Source: Acinetobacter sp. ASP199
GTDB lineage: Bacteria; Pseudomonadota; Gammaproteobacteria; Pseudomonadales; Moraxellaceae
Direction of reading: 5' to 3'
Assembly: GCF_022700675.1 (NCBI RefSeq)
Contig: NZ_CP062182.1
Span: 806,001 to 870,000 of the forward strand
DNA length: 64,000 bases
This document shows, one piece after another, positions 37,162 to 45,506 of the stretch. Within the stretch, counting starts at the first letter, position 1. Each line of letters begins with the position of its first letter. The notes under the pieces are model-generated. The model ran no database searches. It was not told the origin of the DNA and saw only the letters and a program-made list of their open reading frames with translations. Position numbers and translations under genes: made by a program.

Positions 37162-37608
37162 TTATGCTTTGCCCCGCACCACCATTACTGGAACATCGGA
37201 CTGTCCCAGAATGCTTTGAGCTACGCTGCCAAGGAAGAATTTCTTGAAGCCAGTACGGCCATGCGAGCCAATCACAATCAGATCAGCACCTAAAGTTTTG
37301 GCTGCTTTGGTAATCTCGGTATTCACCACCTGACCTTCAAGTAACTGGGTATCTACCTGTACACCAGCTGTCTCAAAACGTTTTTTCGCTTCATCCAGGT
37401 TTTGCTGGATTGCAGTACGTGCACGTTCAATTAAATCATTGGTTTGTGCTGCGGTAATGTATTCAGCCGCAATATAAGGGTCTAAAGTCATCACCTGAAC
37501 TACAGTGATTTTACCGTTAAAAGTCTTCGCCAATTGTACTGCCTGATCTACAGCAGCATAAGAGGTTTCTGAACCATCAATTGGAACTAAAATATGTTGA
37601 AAAGCCAT
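37162..37608 (-). CDS. Universal stress protein (UspA family)
   Basis: A 148-residue cytosolic protein of the Usp fold. The first strand HILVPIDGSETS and the nucleotide-binding pattern GSHGRTGFKKFFLGSVAQ (G-x2-G-x9-G-S/T) indicate an ATP-binding type. Start ATG 37608 (MAFQHIL) lies downstream of ggaga; an ATG two codons upstream is possible. Monocistronic. Expression under stress is expected from the family but not visible in the sequence. Confidence 0.94.
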   Translation of the reverse strand: MAFQHILVPIDGSETSYAAVDQAVQLAKTFNGKITVVQVMTLDPYIAAEYITAAQTNDLIERARTAIQQNLDEAKKRFETAGVQVDTQLLEGQVVNTEITKAAKTLGADLIVIGSHGRTGFKKFFLGSVAQSILGQSDVPVMVVRGKA

Positions 37609-37867
37609 GATCATTCTCCACATGTGTTTATGTGTATTATAAAAATTTTAAACAATGCCTATGATCCGTCGGGCATGGTATTTTTTAAATAATAACGCTA
37701 ATTAGATTAAAATAAAACCAAGTAAATCCATATGGTTAAATAATGGTTTAGTAAAAAATACTTTTATAAGCTATTGTTTTATATTAAAAATAATAAAAAA
37801 TAAATTCGTTTGGATTTTAAATGCTCCAAGCTGTCAGACTAAGGTCGCACCTAATGGATCATCTGCA

Positions 37868-38272
37868 TTATTCACATTGAATTTGTGTCGTATCTATTTT
37901 AAATTTTGGTGCGAGCCGTTGATACTGTTGTTGAATAGAGGCATTGGCTGATCCATAAATTTGTTGTTGGAGTTGGGAGATTTTGGATTCTGTAATGTGT
38001 ATGCGTGCACAATGCAGGGCGATTTGGTTCTCTTGGGTAACTTTGATTTGTTCAGTTGCCTCATATTCAGCAAAATGCTTCAGTTTTTGCTGTGCTTTAC
38101 TCAGTTGAACCAAACTTCGTTTTTGTTGCATGCTCATAAGCTGGTGATTATTGATCCAATGTGCAACATCACGGCGTACACCGTTATAGTCCACCAGCAG
38201 TGGTGAAATCAATTGGCAGGCACTCAGACTAAGTACAGTAGAAATGGTCAAGAGAATTTTAGTTTTAATCAT
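37868..38272 (-). CDS. Small putative lipoprotein with coiled-coil-like body
   Basis: A 134-residue protein. The N-terminal signal MIKTKILLTISTVLSLSAC ends in a lipobox (LSAC, Cys19), so it is probably acylated and membrane-anchored, likely in the outer membrane. The mature part is rich in Gln, Lys and heptad-like hydrophobics (KRSLVQLSKAQQKLKHF; ESKISQLQQQIYG). Two further Cys (CARIH and the C-terminal QCE) may pair. No family recognised. Isolated, on the opposite strand from the nearby tRNA. Confidence 0.75.
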   Translation of the reverse strand: MIKTKILLTISTVLSLSACQLISPLLVDYNGVRRDVAHWINNHQLMSMQQKRSLVQLSKAQQKLKHFAEYEATEQIKVTQENQIALHCARIHITESKISQLQQQIYGSANASIQQQYQRLAPKFKIDTTQIQCE

Positions 38273-38447
38273 ATCTGAGTAACTTGAAACGGCTTTAAAA
38301 TTTATATTAATACGTGAAATACATAATAAAAAATGATTTTGGTTAAAGTTTGATATAAATACACATATTTGCCTAAAGACTGAACATTTGTGAGTTAAAA
38401 TGCTTGACGGGGAATACGGAAGTTAAGATAATGCGCACACAGTTTAC

Positions 38448-38524
38448 GGCTATGTAGCTCAGTTGGTTAGAGCACCGCACTCATAATGCGGGGGTCACAA
38501 GTTCAAGTCTCGTCATAGCCACCA
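38448..38524 (+). tRNA. tRNA-Met (CAU), elongator type
   Basis: A 77-base cloverleaf: acceptor stem GGCTATG (38448-38454) pairs with CATAGCC (38514-38520), then A and the encoded CCA (38522-38524). Anticodon stem ccgca/tgcgg encloses loop CTCATAA with anticodon CAT at 38482-38484; T-loop GTTCAAGTC. The 5' G-C base pair at position 1-72 and overall likeness to E. coli metT point to elongator Met, not initiator. A tRNA-Ile2 with modified C34 is unlikely but cannot be strictly excluded. Confidence 0.95.
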
Positions 38525-38529
38525 TTTTT

Positions 38530-38561
38530 ATAGACCAAGCTCTCAGCTTGGTCTCTTTTTT
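38530..38561 (+). terminator. Intrinsic terminator after tRNA-Met
   Basis: Stem agaccaagct / agcttggtct with a short loop and seven Ts, a few bases after the CCA end. Confidence 0.88.
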
Positions 38562-38680
38562 TGTGCCACATAAATAGATTTAAGTCCATAAAACTGTTGC
38601 ACTATTCTTGTTAATTAAAATTTTTTCATACCAACTTATAAATGCATTGAGTTGGATATTTAACTTAAATCATGGCCAAT

Positions 38681-38710
38681 AAAAAAACGCCTAAGCGGAC
38701 TTAGGCGTTT
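38681..38710 (-). terminator. Intrinsic terminator of nadE
   Basis: Stem acgcctaag / cttaggcgt with a four-base loop; seven As on the plus strand form the T tract of the minus strand. About 20 bases beyond the nadE stop. Confidence 0.85.
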
Positions 38711-38731
38711 CTCTGAATAAACAGGGCTAAA

Positions 38732-40357
38732 TTAAACGCCTGCTTTCCATCCATTCACGATTGGGTAACGACGTTCGCGACTAAAAGCACGTGAGCTGAT
38801 ACGGGGACCAATCGCACCTTGACGACGTTTGTATTCATTTATGTCAACCAGACGAATCACTTTCTTCACAACCTCAGCATCAAAGCCTTTTGCAATGATG
38901 TCATCCTGGCTCATGTCTTCTTCGATATAAGAGTAAAGAATCGCGTCCAGTACTTCATATGGAGGCAAGGAATCCTGGTCAAGCTGATCTGGACGTAGTT
39001 CTGCTGAAGGTGGACGAGTAATTACACGCTCAGGAATCACTGGTTTATCTGCAATACTGTTACGGTATTTCGCCAGTTCAAAGACAATGGTTTTGTACAC
39101 ATCTTTCAGTACAGCATAACCACCGACCATATCGCCATAAAGGGTGCAATAACCTACAGAAAGCTCAGATTTATTGCCCGTAGAGAGTACCAAGTTGCCA
39201 AATTTATTCGACAATGCCATCAGCAGTGTACCGCGTGAACGAGCCTGCAAGTTTTCTTCAGTCGCATCTACTGGGGCATCACCGAAGAAAGGATACAGCG
39301 TTTGCAGGAAGCCATTTACGATCGGGTTGATCTCGGCAATACCGAAAGTCACACCCAGTGTTTTCGCCTGTTCAGCTGCATCTTCGACACTGATTTGGGC
39401 TGTATAGGTATAAGGCATCATTACAGCTTGTACTTTATCTGCGCCAATCGCATCTACAGCAATCGCAAGTGTCAATGCAGAATCAATACCCCCAGATAGG
39501 CCTAAAATCACACCCGGGAAACCAGAGCGTTGGACATAGTCACGTGTCGCCACGACCAGGCTCTGATAGATCTCTGCCATCGTGTCAAGCGCAGGAGTAA
39601 TGCTACCTGTTTTGAATTGAAGCTGTTCAGCATCAAACTCGGCTATAGACAGATTTTCCTGGAAACTTGGTGCTTGCAAAGCAACTTCACCAGATTTATT
39701 CAGTACGAAGCTTGTACCGTCAAATACAAGATCATCATGACCGCCGACCTGGTTGCAATATACCAGGTTGATATTGAGCTGTTTAACCAAAGCCGCCATG
39801 GTTTCAATACGGTGCTGTGGCTTGCCAACTTCATATGGAGAAGAGTTTAGTACCAAAGCAGTATCAACATTCAGCTGAGCCAACTGTTGAACGATATTCA
39901 GAGACCATACATCTTCACAGATCAGTACCCCAAATTTATGACCGAGATATTCAAATACCAGGTGTTGATGACCTTCATTAAAATAACGCTTCTCATCAAA
40001 CACAGCATAATTTGGTAAGGTTTGTTTATTATAGATCCCCAATACCTGACCGTCTTTCATCACCGCAGCAGAGTTAAAACGCTGGCCATCTTCAGTTTGG
40101 TTCACAAAACCAAAGACCATGACGATATCTTTGACTTGTGCCAGTTGGTCAAATGCCTGTTGGGTACGTTTAGCCAAACTTGGACGCAGAATCAAGTCAT
40201 CTGCAGGGTAGCCAAGAGTCGAAAGTTCTGGAAAGATAATCAGGTCAGCATTGTCTTTTTTGGCCAGATTGGCCTGTTCGATCATTTTTTGCGTATTTGC
40301 ATCGATATTGCCAACATGTGGAGAGAATTGAGCAAGGGCAATTTTAAAACTTTTCAT
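38732..40357 (-). CDS. nadE: Glutamine-dependent NAD(+) synthetase NadE
   Basis: A 541-residue two-domain enzyme for the last step of NAD synthesis. The N-terminal nitrilase-like glutaminase domain (about 1-260) has the triad Glu44 (FPELSTLGYP), Lys111 (YNKQTLPNY) and Cys147 (LICEDVWS), which releases ammonia from glutamine. The C-terminal synthetase domain has the P-loop GLSGGIDSALTLA and the conserved STGNKSELSVGYCTLYGDMVGG. It therefore does not need free ammonia, unlike E. coli NadE. Monocistronic. Confidence 0.97.
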   Translation of the reverse strand: MKSFKIALAQFSPHVGNIDANTQKMIEQANLAKKDNADLIIFPELSTLGYPADDLILRPSLAKRTQQAFDQLAQVKDIVMVFGFVNQTEDGQRFNSAAVMKDGQVLGIYNKQTLPNYAVFDEKRYFNEGHQHLVFEYLGHKFGVLICEDVWSLNIVQQLAQLNVDTALVLNSSPYEVGKPQHRIETMAALVKQLNINLVYCNQVGGHDDLVFDGTSFVLNKSGEVALQAPSFQENLSIAEFDAEQLQFKTGSITPALDTMAEIYQSLVVATRDYVQRSGFPGVILGLSGGIDSALTLAIAVDAIGADKVQAVMMPYTYTAQISVEDAAEQAKTLGVTFGIAEINPIVNGFLQTLYPFFGDAPVDATEENLQARSRGTLLMALSNKFGNLVLSTGNKSELSVGYCTLYGDMVGGYAVLKDVYKTIVFELAKYRNSIADKPVIPERVITRPPSAELRPDQLDQDSLPPYEVLDAILYSYIEEDMSQDDIIAKGFDAEVVKKVIRLVDINEYKRRQGAIGPRISSRAFSRERRYPIVNGWKAGV

Positions 40358-40698
40358 TCCAACTAAATCCTAATCCTGATAGATTTTTTGCACTAATCGG
40401 CTGTTATTTAAAATTATAGTTATTTAGTCGAGTGCAATCTGGTAGCTACATAATGCCAAATGGCGAGAAACATAAACACAATAATAAAAGCTTGATACCT
40501 AATCTCATTTTTGGAAATAAAATATCACACAAGAGTTATTCTATCGAAATTTGAAGCAGATGCTAGCGTTGTTTGCATAGATTTATTGTTGAAATGCAAC
40601 TGGATGATTAAAAATAAAAGGATCGCATATTGTTTTGTATCGAATCTGCCTGATTGGGGCGAGAAGATCTATATATGAAGATTTTAGCGTGCAAGTTT
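40358..40698. other. Intergenic region upstream of nadE
   Basis: About 340 bp, A/T-rich. It contains the nadE promoter region (minus strand) and the 3' flank of the next minus-strand gene. I see no further gene, clear terminator or repeat. Confidence 0.5.
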
Positions 40699-41199
40699 CT
40701 AATCTAGTTCCTGAATAATATTTGGCAGCTTTTTAAGATAGATATCACGTGCGATATCACCTTGCTGTTCAATATTGTAGGTCCAGAAAGATTTGCCGGG
40801 AATATAGGAGTATTTATAAGGATTATAACGGCCAAAACTCAAAAAATAGGCGGTCTGTAATATCGCTCCACGTAATACCACATTAATGCCTTGCTGATGC
40901 TGAAAAATATGCGTCATCTCGTGAATAAACACTGCGCGATAACTTGTAGTCTCTTTGGAATAATCCTCTTTAAAAAGCACATTGCGTACATGAATATAGC
41001 CGCTAGGAGCCATCAGAATATGCTTGGATTGCCACGGAAGGAAAGGATGGTTCATGATATGCACCTTGCTGTAATCAATCCGGTTGTCAAAAACAGAATG
41101 GCATAACTGAATTTCGCCTTCAGTCAGTTGACGGCATTTAAATTGTGGAAATCGAATCAGTCTTAACAGCAAGAATAAAAAACGGTAGGGCATAGTCAT
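40699..41199 (-). CDS. Small HExxH putative metalloprotease, uncharacterised
   Basis: A 166-residue protein with a zinc-protease-like motif HEMTH at residues 93-97 (AVFIHEMTHIFQHQQG), preceded by a basic hydrophobic N-terminus. A later Glu in NIEQQGDIARDIYL could be the third zinc ligand, as in minimal gluzincin-like domains found near secretion-system and Rhs cargo genes. That similarity is an impression only. It has no recognisable secretion genes nearby and directly adjoins the IS30 copy, whose insertion could affect its expression. An ATG two codons in (MPYRF) is also possible. Confidence 0.65.
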   Translation of the reverse strand: MTMPYRFLFLLLRLIRFPQFKCRQLTEGEIQLCHSVFDNRIDYSKVHIMNHPFLPWQSKHILMAPSGYIHVRNVLFKEDYSKETTSYRAVFIHEMTHIFQHQQGINVVLRGAILQTAYFLSFGRYNPYKYSYIPGKSFWTYNIEQQGDIARDIYLKKLPNIIQELD

Positions 41200-41321
41200 G
41201 ACAGATATTCAGAATGATCTGATTATAGCGAGATTATAGGTTTAGGTTTGTAAGCATGTTTATCCTTCTATTTGCCACAATGATCTCAATTTTTATTTGG
41301 TGCTGCTGTGACCTTAATAGT

Positions 41322-42365
41322 TGGCGGATTCAAGCAGCAAGTGCAACAGTATAAAAACCAGCCATAACTTCACTAGGCGTATACCAGCCTAGTGTTTTTC
41401 TAGGGCGATGATTGAGAGCAAATTCTATCTGCTCTATTTGTTCATTTGACACTTCATCAAACGAAGATGATTTTGGCAGATATTGCCTGATCAGACCATT
41501 GGTATTTTCATTTCTGGCTCGTTGAATCGACTTGTATGGATCTGCAAAGTACGTCTCTATCCCTGCTTCCGTTATCCGCCGGTGCTCGGAGAACTCCTTA
41601 CCATTATCAAAGGTTACACTGTAGGCATGACTGCTGCGCAAACATGCTAAAGCACACGAAATCGTTTTAGTTGTGGTTCTAGTTTGTCCCAAATGAACGA
41701 TATGTACATACAAGCTTTTGCGCTCAACCAGAGTTAATAATGCCCCCTTGTGATTCTTGCCTATCACGGTATCACCTTCAAAATCACCTAGGCGTTGACG
41801 TTTCTCGACGACCTCATCGCGACAGTGAATACTTGTTCTATCAACGAGTTGGCCTCTACGGTCTGTATTTTTATAACCTCGTTTACGATATTTCTTTTGA
41901 TGCCTTAAATGAAGGTGGAGCTTACCACCTTTAGATTTATCTAGATAAACATACTGATAAATCCATTCATGTGAAGGCACATCAAGCCAACCTCGTTGTG
42001 TTAAAGCACCTGAAATTTGCTCAGGAGACCAATCTAAGCCAATCAGATAACGAATATAAACGAGAGCAAAATCTGTCATTTGTGAAGAGGATCGATATCG
42101 TCTTTGACTTGAAAATTTCTCTGCCTGTTGAGCTCGATATCCACGTTTTCCAGTATTTCTTTTGATCTCACGATAAAGGGTTGATCGAGAACGTCCAAGC
42201 TCCCTGGCAAGGGTAGAGATTGAAGATTTGCTTTTCAAAGCAGCATAAATTTCGTATCTTTCATCTTGAGAAAGTTGGGTGTATTGCTTCATTGGGTGCT
42301 TTCCAATTGCGAGTTGAAAAAAGTCTAATGATTTTAATACACCTAACTTTTTCAACTAACTACAA
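41322..42365 (-). mobile_element. IS30-family insertion sequence, complete copy
   Basis: A complete element with one transposase gene on the minus strand. The right end (41322) is fixed by comparison with the copy at the window start, beyond which the flanks differ. The left end is approximate (about 42360-42370), since only this copy shows it. Possible terminal repeats are weak (a shared …gtat.aaaa pattern), and the target duplication cannot be set. It is inserted between the HExxH gene and the gltA terminator, in inverted orientation to the other copy. Confidence 0.9.
41330..42292 (-). CDS. IS30-family transposase
   Basis: A 320-residue DDE transposase, start ATG 42292 (MKQYTQLSQDERYEIY); a longer frame from 42355 runs through the terminal region of the element and is unlikely to be used. 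An N-terminal helix-turn-helix (about 7-47, ISTLARELGRSRSTLYREIKRN) is the typical IS30 feature. The catalytic triad is Asp174 (GDFEGDTVIG), Asp229 (TFDNGKEF) and Glu262 (RNENTNG), with the 33-residue D-E spacing of the family. It appears intact and identical to the partial copy at 3-740 over the shared part. Confidence 0.95.
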   Translation of the reverse strand: MKQYTQLSQDERYEIYAALKSKSSISTLARELGRSRSTLYREIKRNTGKRGYRAQQAEKFSSQRRYRSSSQMTDFALVYIRYLIGLDWSPEQISGALTQRGWLDVPSHEWIYQYVYLDKSKGGKLHLHLRHQKKYRKRGYKNTDRRGQLVDRTSIHCRDEVVEKRQRLGDFEGDTVIGKNHKGALLTLVERKSLYVHIVHLGQTRTTTKTISCALACLRSSHAYSVTFDNGKEFSEHRRITEAGIETYFADPYKSIQRARNENTNGLIRQYLPKSSSFDEVSNEQIEQIEFALNHRPRKTLGWYTPSEVMAGFYTVALAA

Positions 42366-42410
42366 ATATGTCGCACTTGGTATTTGAATCTGCGGTTTTA
42401 TACCCTATAA

Positions 42411-42437
42411 AAAAACCGCCACAAGGGCGGTTTTTTT
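42411..42437 (-). terminator. Intrinsic terminator of gltA
   Basis: Stem aaaaaccgcc / ggcggttttt around acaag, with A and T tracts on both sides, 22 bases beyond the gltA stop. Confidence 0.85.
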
Positions 42438-42458
42438 GGTCTTTCGACGCGACTCGAA

Positions 42459-43733
42459 TTAACGAGCGATATCGCGTTGAGTTTCGCCAGTGTAAAGCTG
42501 ACGAGGACGACCGATTTTGTAAGGTGCGCTGTGCATTTCTAACCAGTGGCTGATCCAGCCAACTGTACGTGCAAGAGCGAAGATTACAGTAAACATTTCT
42601 GTTGGGATACCAATCGCTTTAAGGATGATACCTGAGTAGAAGTCTACGTTCGGGTAAAGGTTACGCTTGATGAAGTATTCGTCAGAAAGTGCGATACGCT
42701 CAAGTTCCATAGCAAGTGCAAGCTGTGGATCATTGATGCCAAGTGCACCAAGTACTTCGTCACAAGTTTCTTTCATGACTTTCGCACGTGGATCGAAGTT
42801 TTTGTAAACTCGGTGACCGAAGCCCATAAGTTTAACTTCTTTAGTTTTCACTTTTTCCATGAAGCCAGCTACGTTCTCAACAGAGCCGATTTCATCAAGC
42901 ATCTTAAGAACAGCTTCGTTTGCACCACCGTGCGCAGGACCCCAAAGTGCAGAGATACCAGCAGCGATACATGCGTAAGGGTTAGCACCAGTAGAACCCG
43001 CTAAACGTACAGTAGATGTAGATGCGTTTTGTTCGTGGTCAGCATGAAGCGTAAAGATACGGTCCATTGCTTTAGCAAGAATAGGGTTAACTTTGTAATC
43101 ACGGTCTGCAGGCGTTGCAAACATCATGTACAAGAAGTTTTCTGCGTAGCTTAAGTCATTACGTGGGTAAACGAATGGTTGACCAACAGTGTACTTGTAG
43201 CTCCACGCAGCAAGCGTAGGGATCTTCGCGATTAAACGAATCGCAGTGATTTCACGGTGGTTAACATCTTCGATGTCTAAGTTGTTGTGGTAGAACGCAG
43301 ATAACGCACCAACAACACCAACCATGATCGCCATAGGGTGTGCATCACGACGGAAACCGTTATAGAAGCGGCTAACTTGATCGTGAACCATAGTGTGGTT
43401 ACGAACTTTCGCGTCGAATTCTTCTTTTTGCTCAGCAGTAGGAAGCTCGCCATTTAATAATAAGTAGCAAGTTTCTAAGTAGTCAGCTTTAGTTGCAAGT
43501 TGGTCGATTGGGTAACCACGGTGTAAAAGAACACCTTTGTTGCCATCGATAAACGTGATTTTAGACTCGCAAGAAGCAGTAGCCATAAAACCAGGATCAA
43601 AAGTAAAGTGACCTGCGGCCAACACATCTTTAACGTCGATTACATCTGGGCCCAATGTGCCGCTGTAAATTGGTAGTTCAATTTGTTTGCCATCAAGCTG
43701 TAAAACGGCTTTTTTGCCAGTTGCTTCAGACAT
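42459..43733 (-). CDS. gltA: Citrate synthase (type II, hexameric)
   Basis: A 424-residue enzyme condensing oxaloacetate and acetyl-CoA, the entry step of the TCA cycle. The catalytic His residues lie in [10 protein letters not shown] and [15 protein letters not shown], and the catalytic Asp region is PNVDFYSGI. The N-terminal beta-rich extension ([16 protein letters not shown]) is that of NADH-regulated, type II bacterial citrate synthases. A good Shine-Dalgarno (caggag) precedes ATG 43733. It is divergent from sdhCDAB with a 1-kb gap between. Confidence 0.98.
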   Translation of the reverse strand: MSEATGKKAVLQLDGKQIELPIYSGTLGPDVIDVKDVLAAGHFTFDPGFMATASCESKITFIDGNKGVLLHRGYPIDQLATKADYLETCYLLLNGELPTAEQKEEFDAKVRNHTMVHDQVSRFYNGFRRDAHPMAIMVGVVGALSAFYHNNLDIEDVNHREITAIRLIAKIPTLAAWSYKYTVGQPFVYPRNDLSYAENFLYMMFATPADRDYKVNPILAKAMDRIFTLHADHEQNASTSTVRLAGSTGANPYACIAAGISALWGPAHGGANEAVLKMLDEIGSVENVAGFMEKVKTKEVKLMGFGHRVYKNFDPRAKVMKETCDEVLGALGINDPQLALAMELERIALSDEYFIKRNLYPNVDFYSGIILKAIGIPTEMFTVIFALARTVGWISHWLEMHSAPYKIGRPRQLYTGETQRDIAR

Positions 43734-44733
43734 TCAATAGATCTCCTGTCCTGGTGAATGTTTATCCGAGTTGTCTATCAATCTTTTAATGTACAAAACG
43801 GATGGATCAAAAATTTGCTATAAGATTAGAGCGTACTGAAATTTTGTCAATTATACTTATGGATAAAAGATGACGTTACACAGCGGCTTAGTCACATAAT
43901 CTCTGTATAAAAAGCTTTATTAAAATCACAGCATCAACGCGCTATAATAAGATAAAACATGCAGAAGGTGCAGAAAAAAATGCATTGTTTGCAGCAATAA
44001 TCATCATCTTTTAATCGTAAAAAATGTTTAAAAAGATCAGCTTCATAACAGGGAAGTGGCTAAAACTATATAAATTTCATTACTTACAGCTTTTTCAAGG
44101 CTTGATAGTTTTTGCTAGATTTTATAAATAAAAGCACTTAATAGAATATTTTAAAATGTCCGTTTGATTAAAAAATGACTTATTTTTACTCGATTAAATT
44201 ATGCTAATTCGATTTGTTTGGAGACCTATTTCACATTTCTGAATCGAATAGAGTGGATCTATACTGTAATACCTTATATCTAATTAAGTGACGCATTTAT
44301 TTAACTATTATAAAGATAGTTCTTTGTTTACTGTTCGGCTTTTAGTAAAGCTTTATAAAATAAAGGGTTCTGTATAGTTTGAGTGATATTTTCAATCGAG
44401 CGCTAAGTGTTTGAATCTTCACCTTTAGTCTAAAGAGCGAGTGTTTCTATTGAATATCCATTCGGACTAAATTAATCGGCTTTATTATTTAAAAACATAT
44501 ATATAAGTACCAAGTAGGAGGGGCTTAGCAAATCGTTATAGATTAATCTTATTGTTAATGATTCTTATTTAAAAGGTTTTTAGCCAAAAAGCCCATGAGA
44601 GTTGTTTGTATTTTGATAGTTAGCGTTTTATAATTCAGTGTCGTTTTACGTTTAGGCATGTATTTGTCTAATCAATGCCAGCTTTCCTTCGAATTAATTC
44701 CAACAAACTCCGGATGGAGTTTTTAACTACAGG
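43734..44733. other. Long intergenic region between gltA and sdhC
   Basis: One kilobase without a credible ORF, very A/T-rich. It must contain the divergent gltA and sdh promoters. Visible items: a perfect TTGACA on the minus strand (43850-43845) toward gltA but without a well-spaced -10; a ctttagtctaaag palindrome (44423-44435) whose core recurs upstream of sucA; and a good sigma-70 promoter just before sdhC. The rest is unexplained. Confidence 0.55.
44606..44634 (+). promoter_or_regulatory. Predicted sigma-70 promoter of sdhCDAB
   Basis: TTGTAT (44606-44611), 17-bp spacer, then TATAAT (44629-44634), about 100 bp before sdhC. Perfect -10 and 4/6 match at -35. Confidence 0.6.
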
Positions 44734-45132
44734 ATGCCCGCTGTGAAAAGCAACAGACCTGTCAATTTGTCCATGGGTCAAGTTTTAGACGTAAACTTAA
44801 AATCCCCTGTGGCTATTGCATCAATTTTACACCGTCTATCAGGTGTTATCGTATTTTTACTTGTACCCGTTCTTCTATGGATTTTAGACAAGTCATTGTC
44901 TTCTCCAGAAGGTTTTGCTCAAGTTCAAGAAATCTTTAACGGTTTCATTGTTCGCTTCATCGTATGGGTATTTGTAGCTGGTTTAATCTATCACTTCATC
45001 GCTGGTGTTAAGCATTTACTTGCTGACGTTGGTGTAGCAGAAGAACTGCAAAGTGGTCGTACTGCAGCTACTATCGCATTAATCTTGTCTGCAATCGGTA
45101 TCGTTGCGTCATTTGTATGGATCGTACTCTAA
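44734..45132 (+). CDS. sdhC: Succinate dehydrogenase cytochrome b556 subunit SdhC
   Basis: A 132-residue membrane anchor of complex II. Three helices are visible. The quinone-site motif SPVAIASILHRLSGV near the N-terminus and the haem-ligand His region HFIAGVKHLLAD (third helix side) are typical. The start is ambiguous: ATG 44734 (MPAVKSN) has little Shine-Dalgarno spacing, while GTG 44743 (VKSNRP) is placed well behind agga. First gene of sdhCDAB; overlaps sdhD by one base. Confidence 0.95.
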   Translation: MPAVKSNRPVNLSMGQVLDVNLKSPVAIASILHRLSGVIVFLLVPVLLWILDKSLSSPEGFAQVQEIFNGFIVRFIVWVFVAGLIYHFIAGVKHLLADVGVAEELQSGRTAATIALILSAIGIVASFVWIVL

Positions 45133-45494
45133 TGAAAAGTGCTACTGGTTTAACAGGTTCAGGTTCTCGCGATTGGTTTCTTCAACGTGTAAGTGCGGTT
45201 GTACTCGCTGTATATACAGTTGTGGTTTTAGGTTGGATCCTTTGTAACGGTGGTTTCAACTTTGAACAGTGGTACGGCTTTATGATGACGACTCCAATGA
45301 AGATTATGTCTTTATTGGCAGTATTCTCACTTGTTGCACATGCATGGATTGGCATGTGGCAAGTATTCACGGATTACGTGACTACTCGTCAAATGGGTCC
45401 ATCAGCATCAGGTTTACGCCTTGTACTGACTTCAGCAGTGATTATTGCTGTATTGGCATATGCAATCTGGGCTATCCAGATTTTCTGGGCTTGA
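45132..45494 (+). CDS. sdhD: Succinate dehydrogenase membrane anchor SdhD
   Basis: A 120-residue second membrane anchor of complex II. Its ATG overlaps the sdhC stop (TAATG), which fixes the start. Three hydrophobic helices are present. DWFLQRVSAVVLAVY is the conserved N-terminal segment, and AHAWIGMWQVFTDYV carries the haem-ligand His and the quinone-site Asp-Tyr. Translationally coupled with sdhC. Confidence 0.95.
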   Translation: MKSATGLTGSGSRDWFLQRVSAVVLAVYTVVVLGWILCNGGFNFEQWYGFMMTTPMKIMSLLAVFSLVAHAWIGMWQVFTDYVTTRQMGPSASGLRLVLTSAVIIAVLAYAIWAIQIFWA

Positions 45495-45506
45495 TAGGAA
45501 GAGATC

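Noticed and set aside
41740..42165. Plus-strand open frames inside the IS30 element
   Set aside because: They are antisense to the transposase and have no independent support.
42293..42355. 21-residue longer start of the IS30 transposase
   Set aside because: It would be encoded within the terminal region of the element; MKQYTQLSQDERY is the typical IS30 start.
43845..43870. gltA promoter at the perfect TTGACA on the minus strand
   Set aside because: No -10 hexamer lies at 16-18 bp spacing, so I did not annotate a promoter although the -35 match is perfect.
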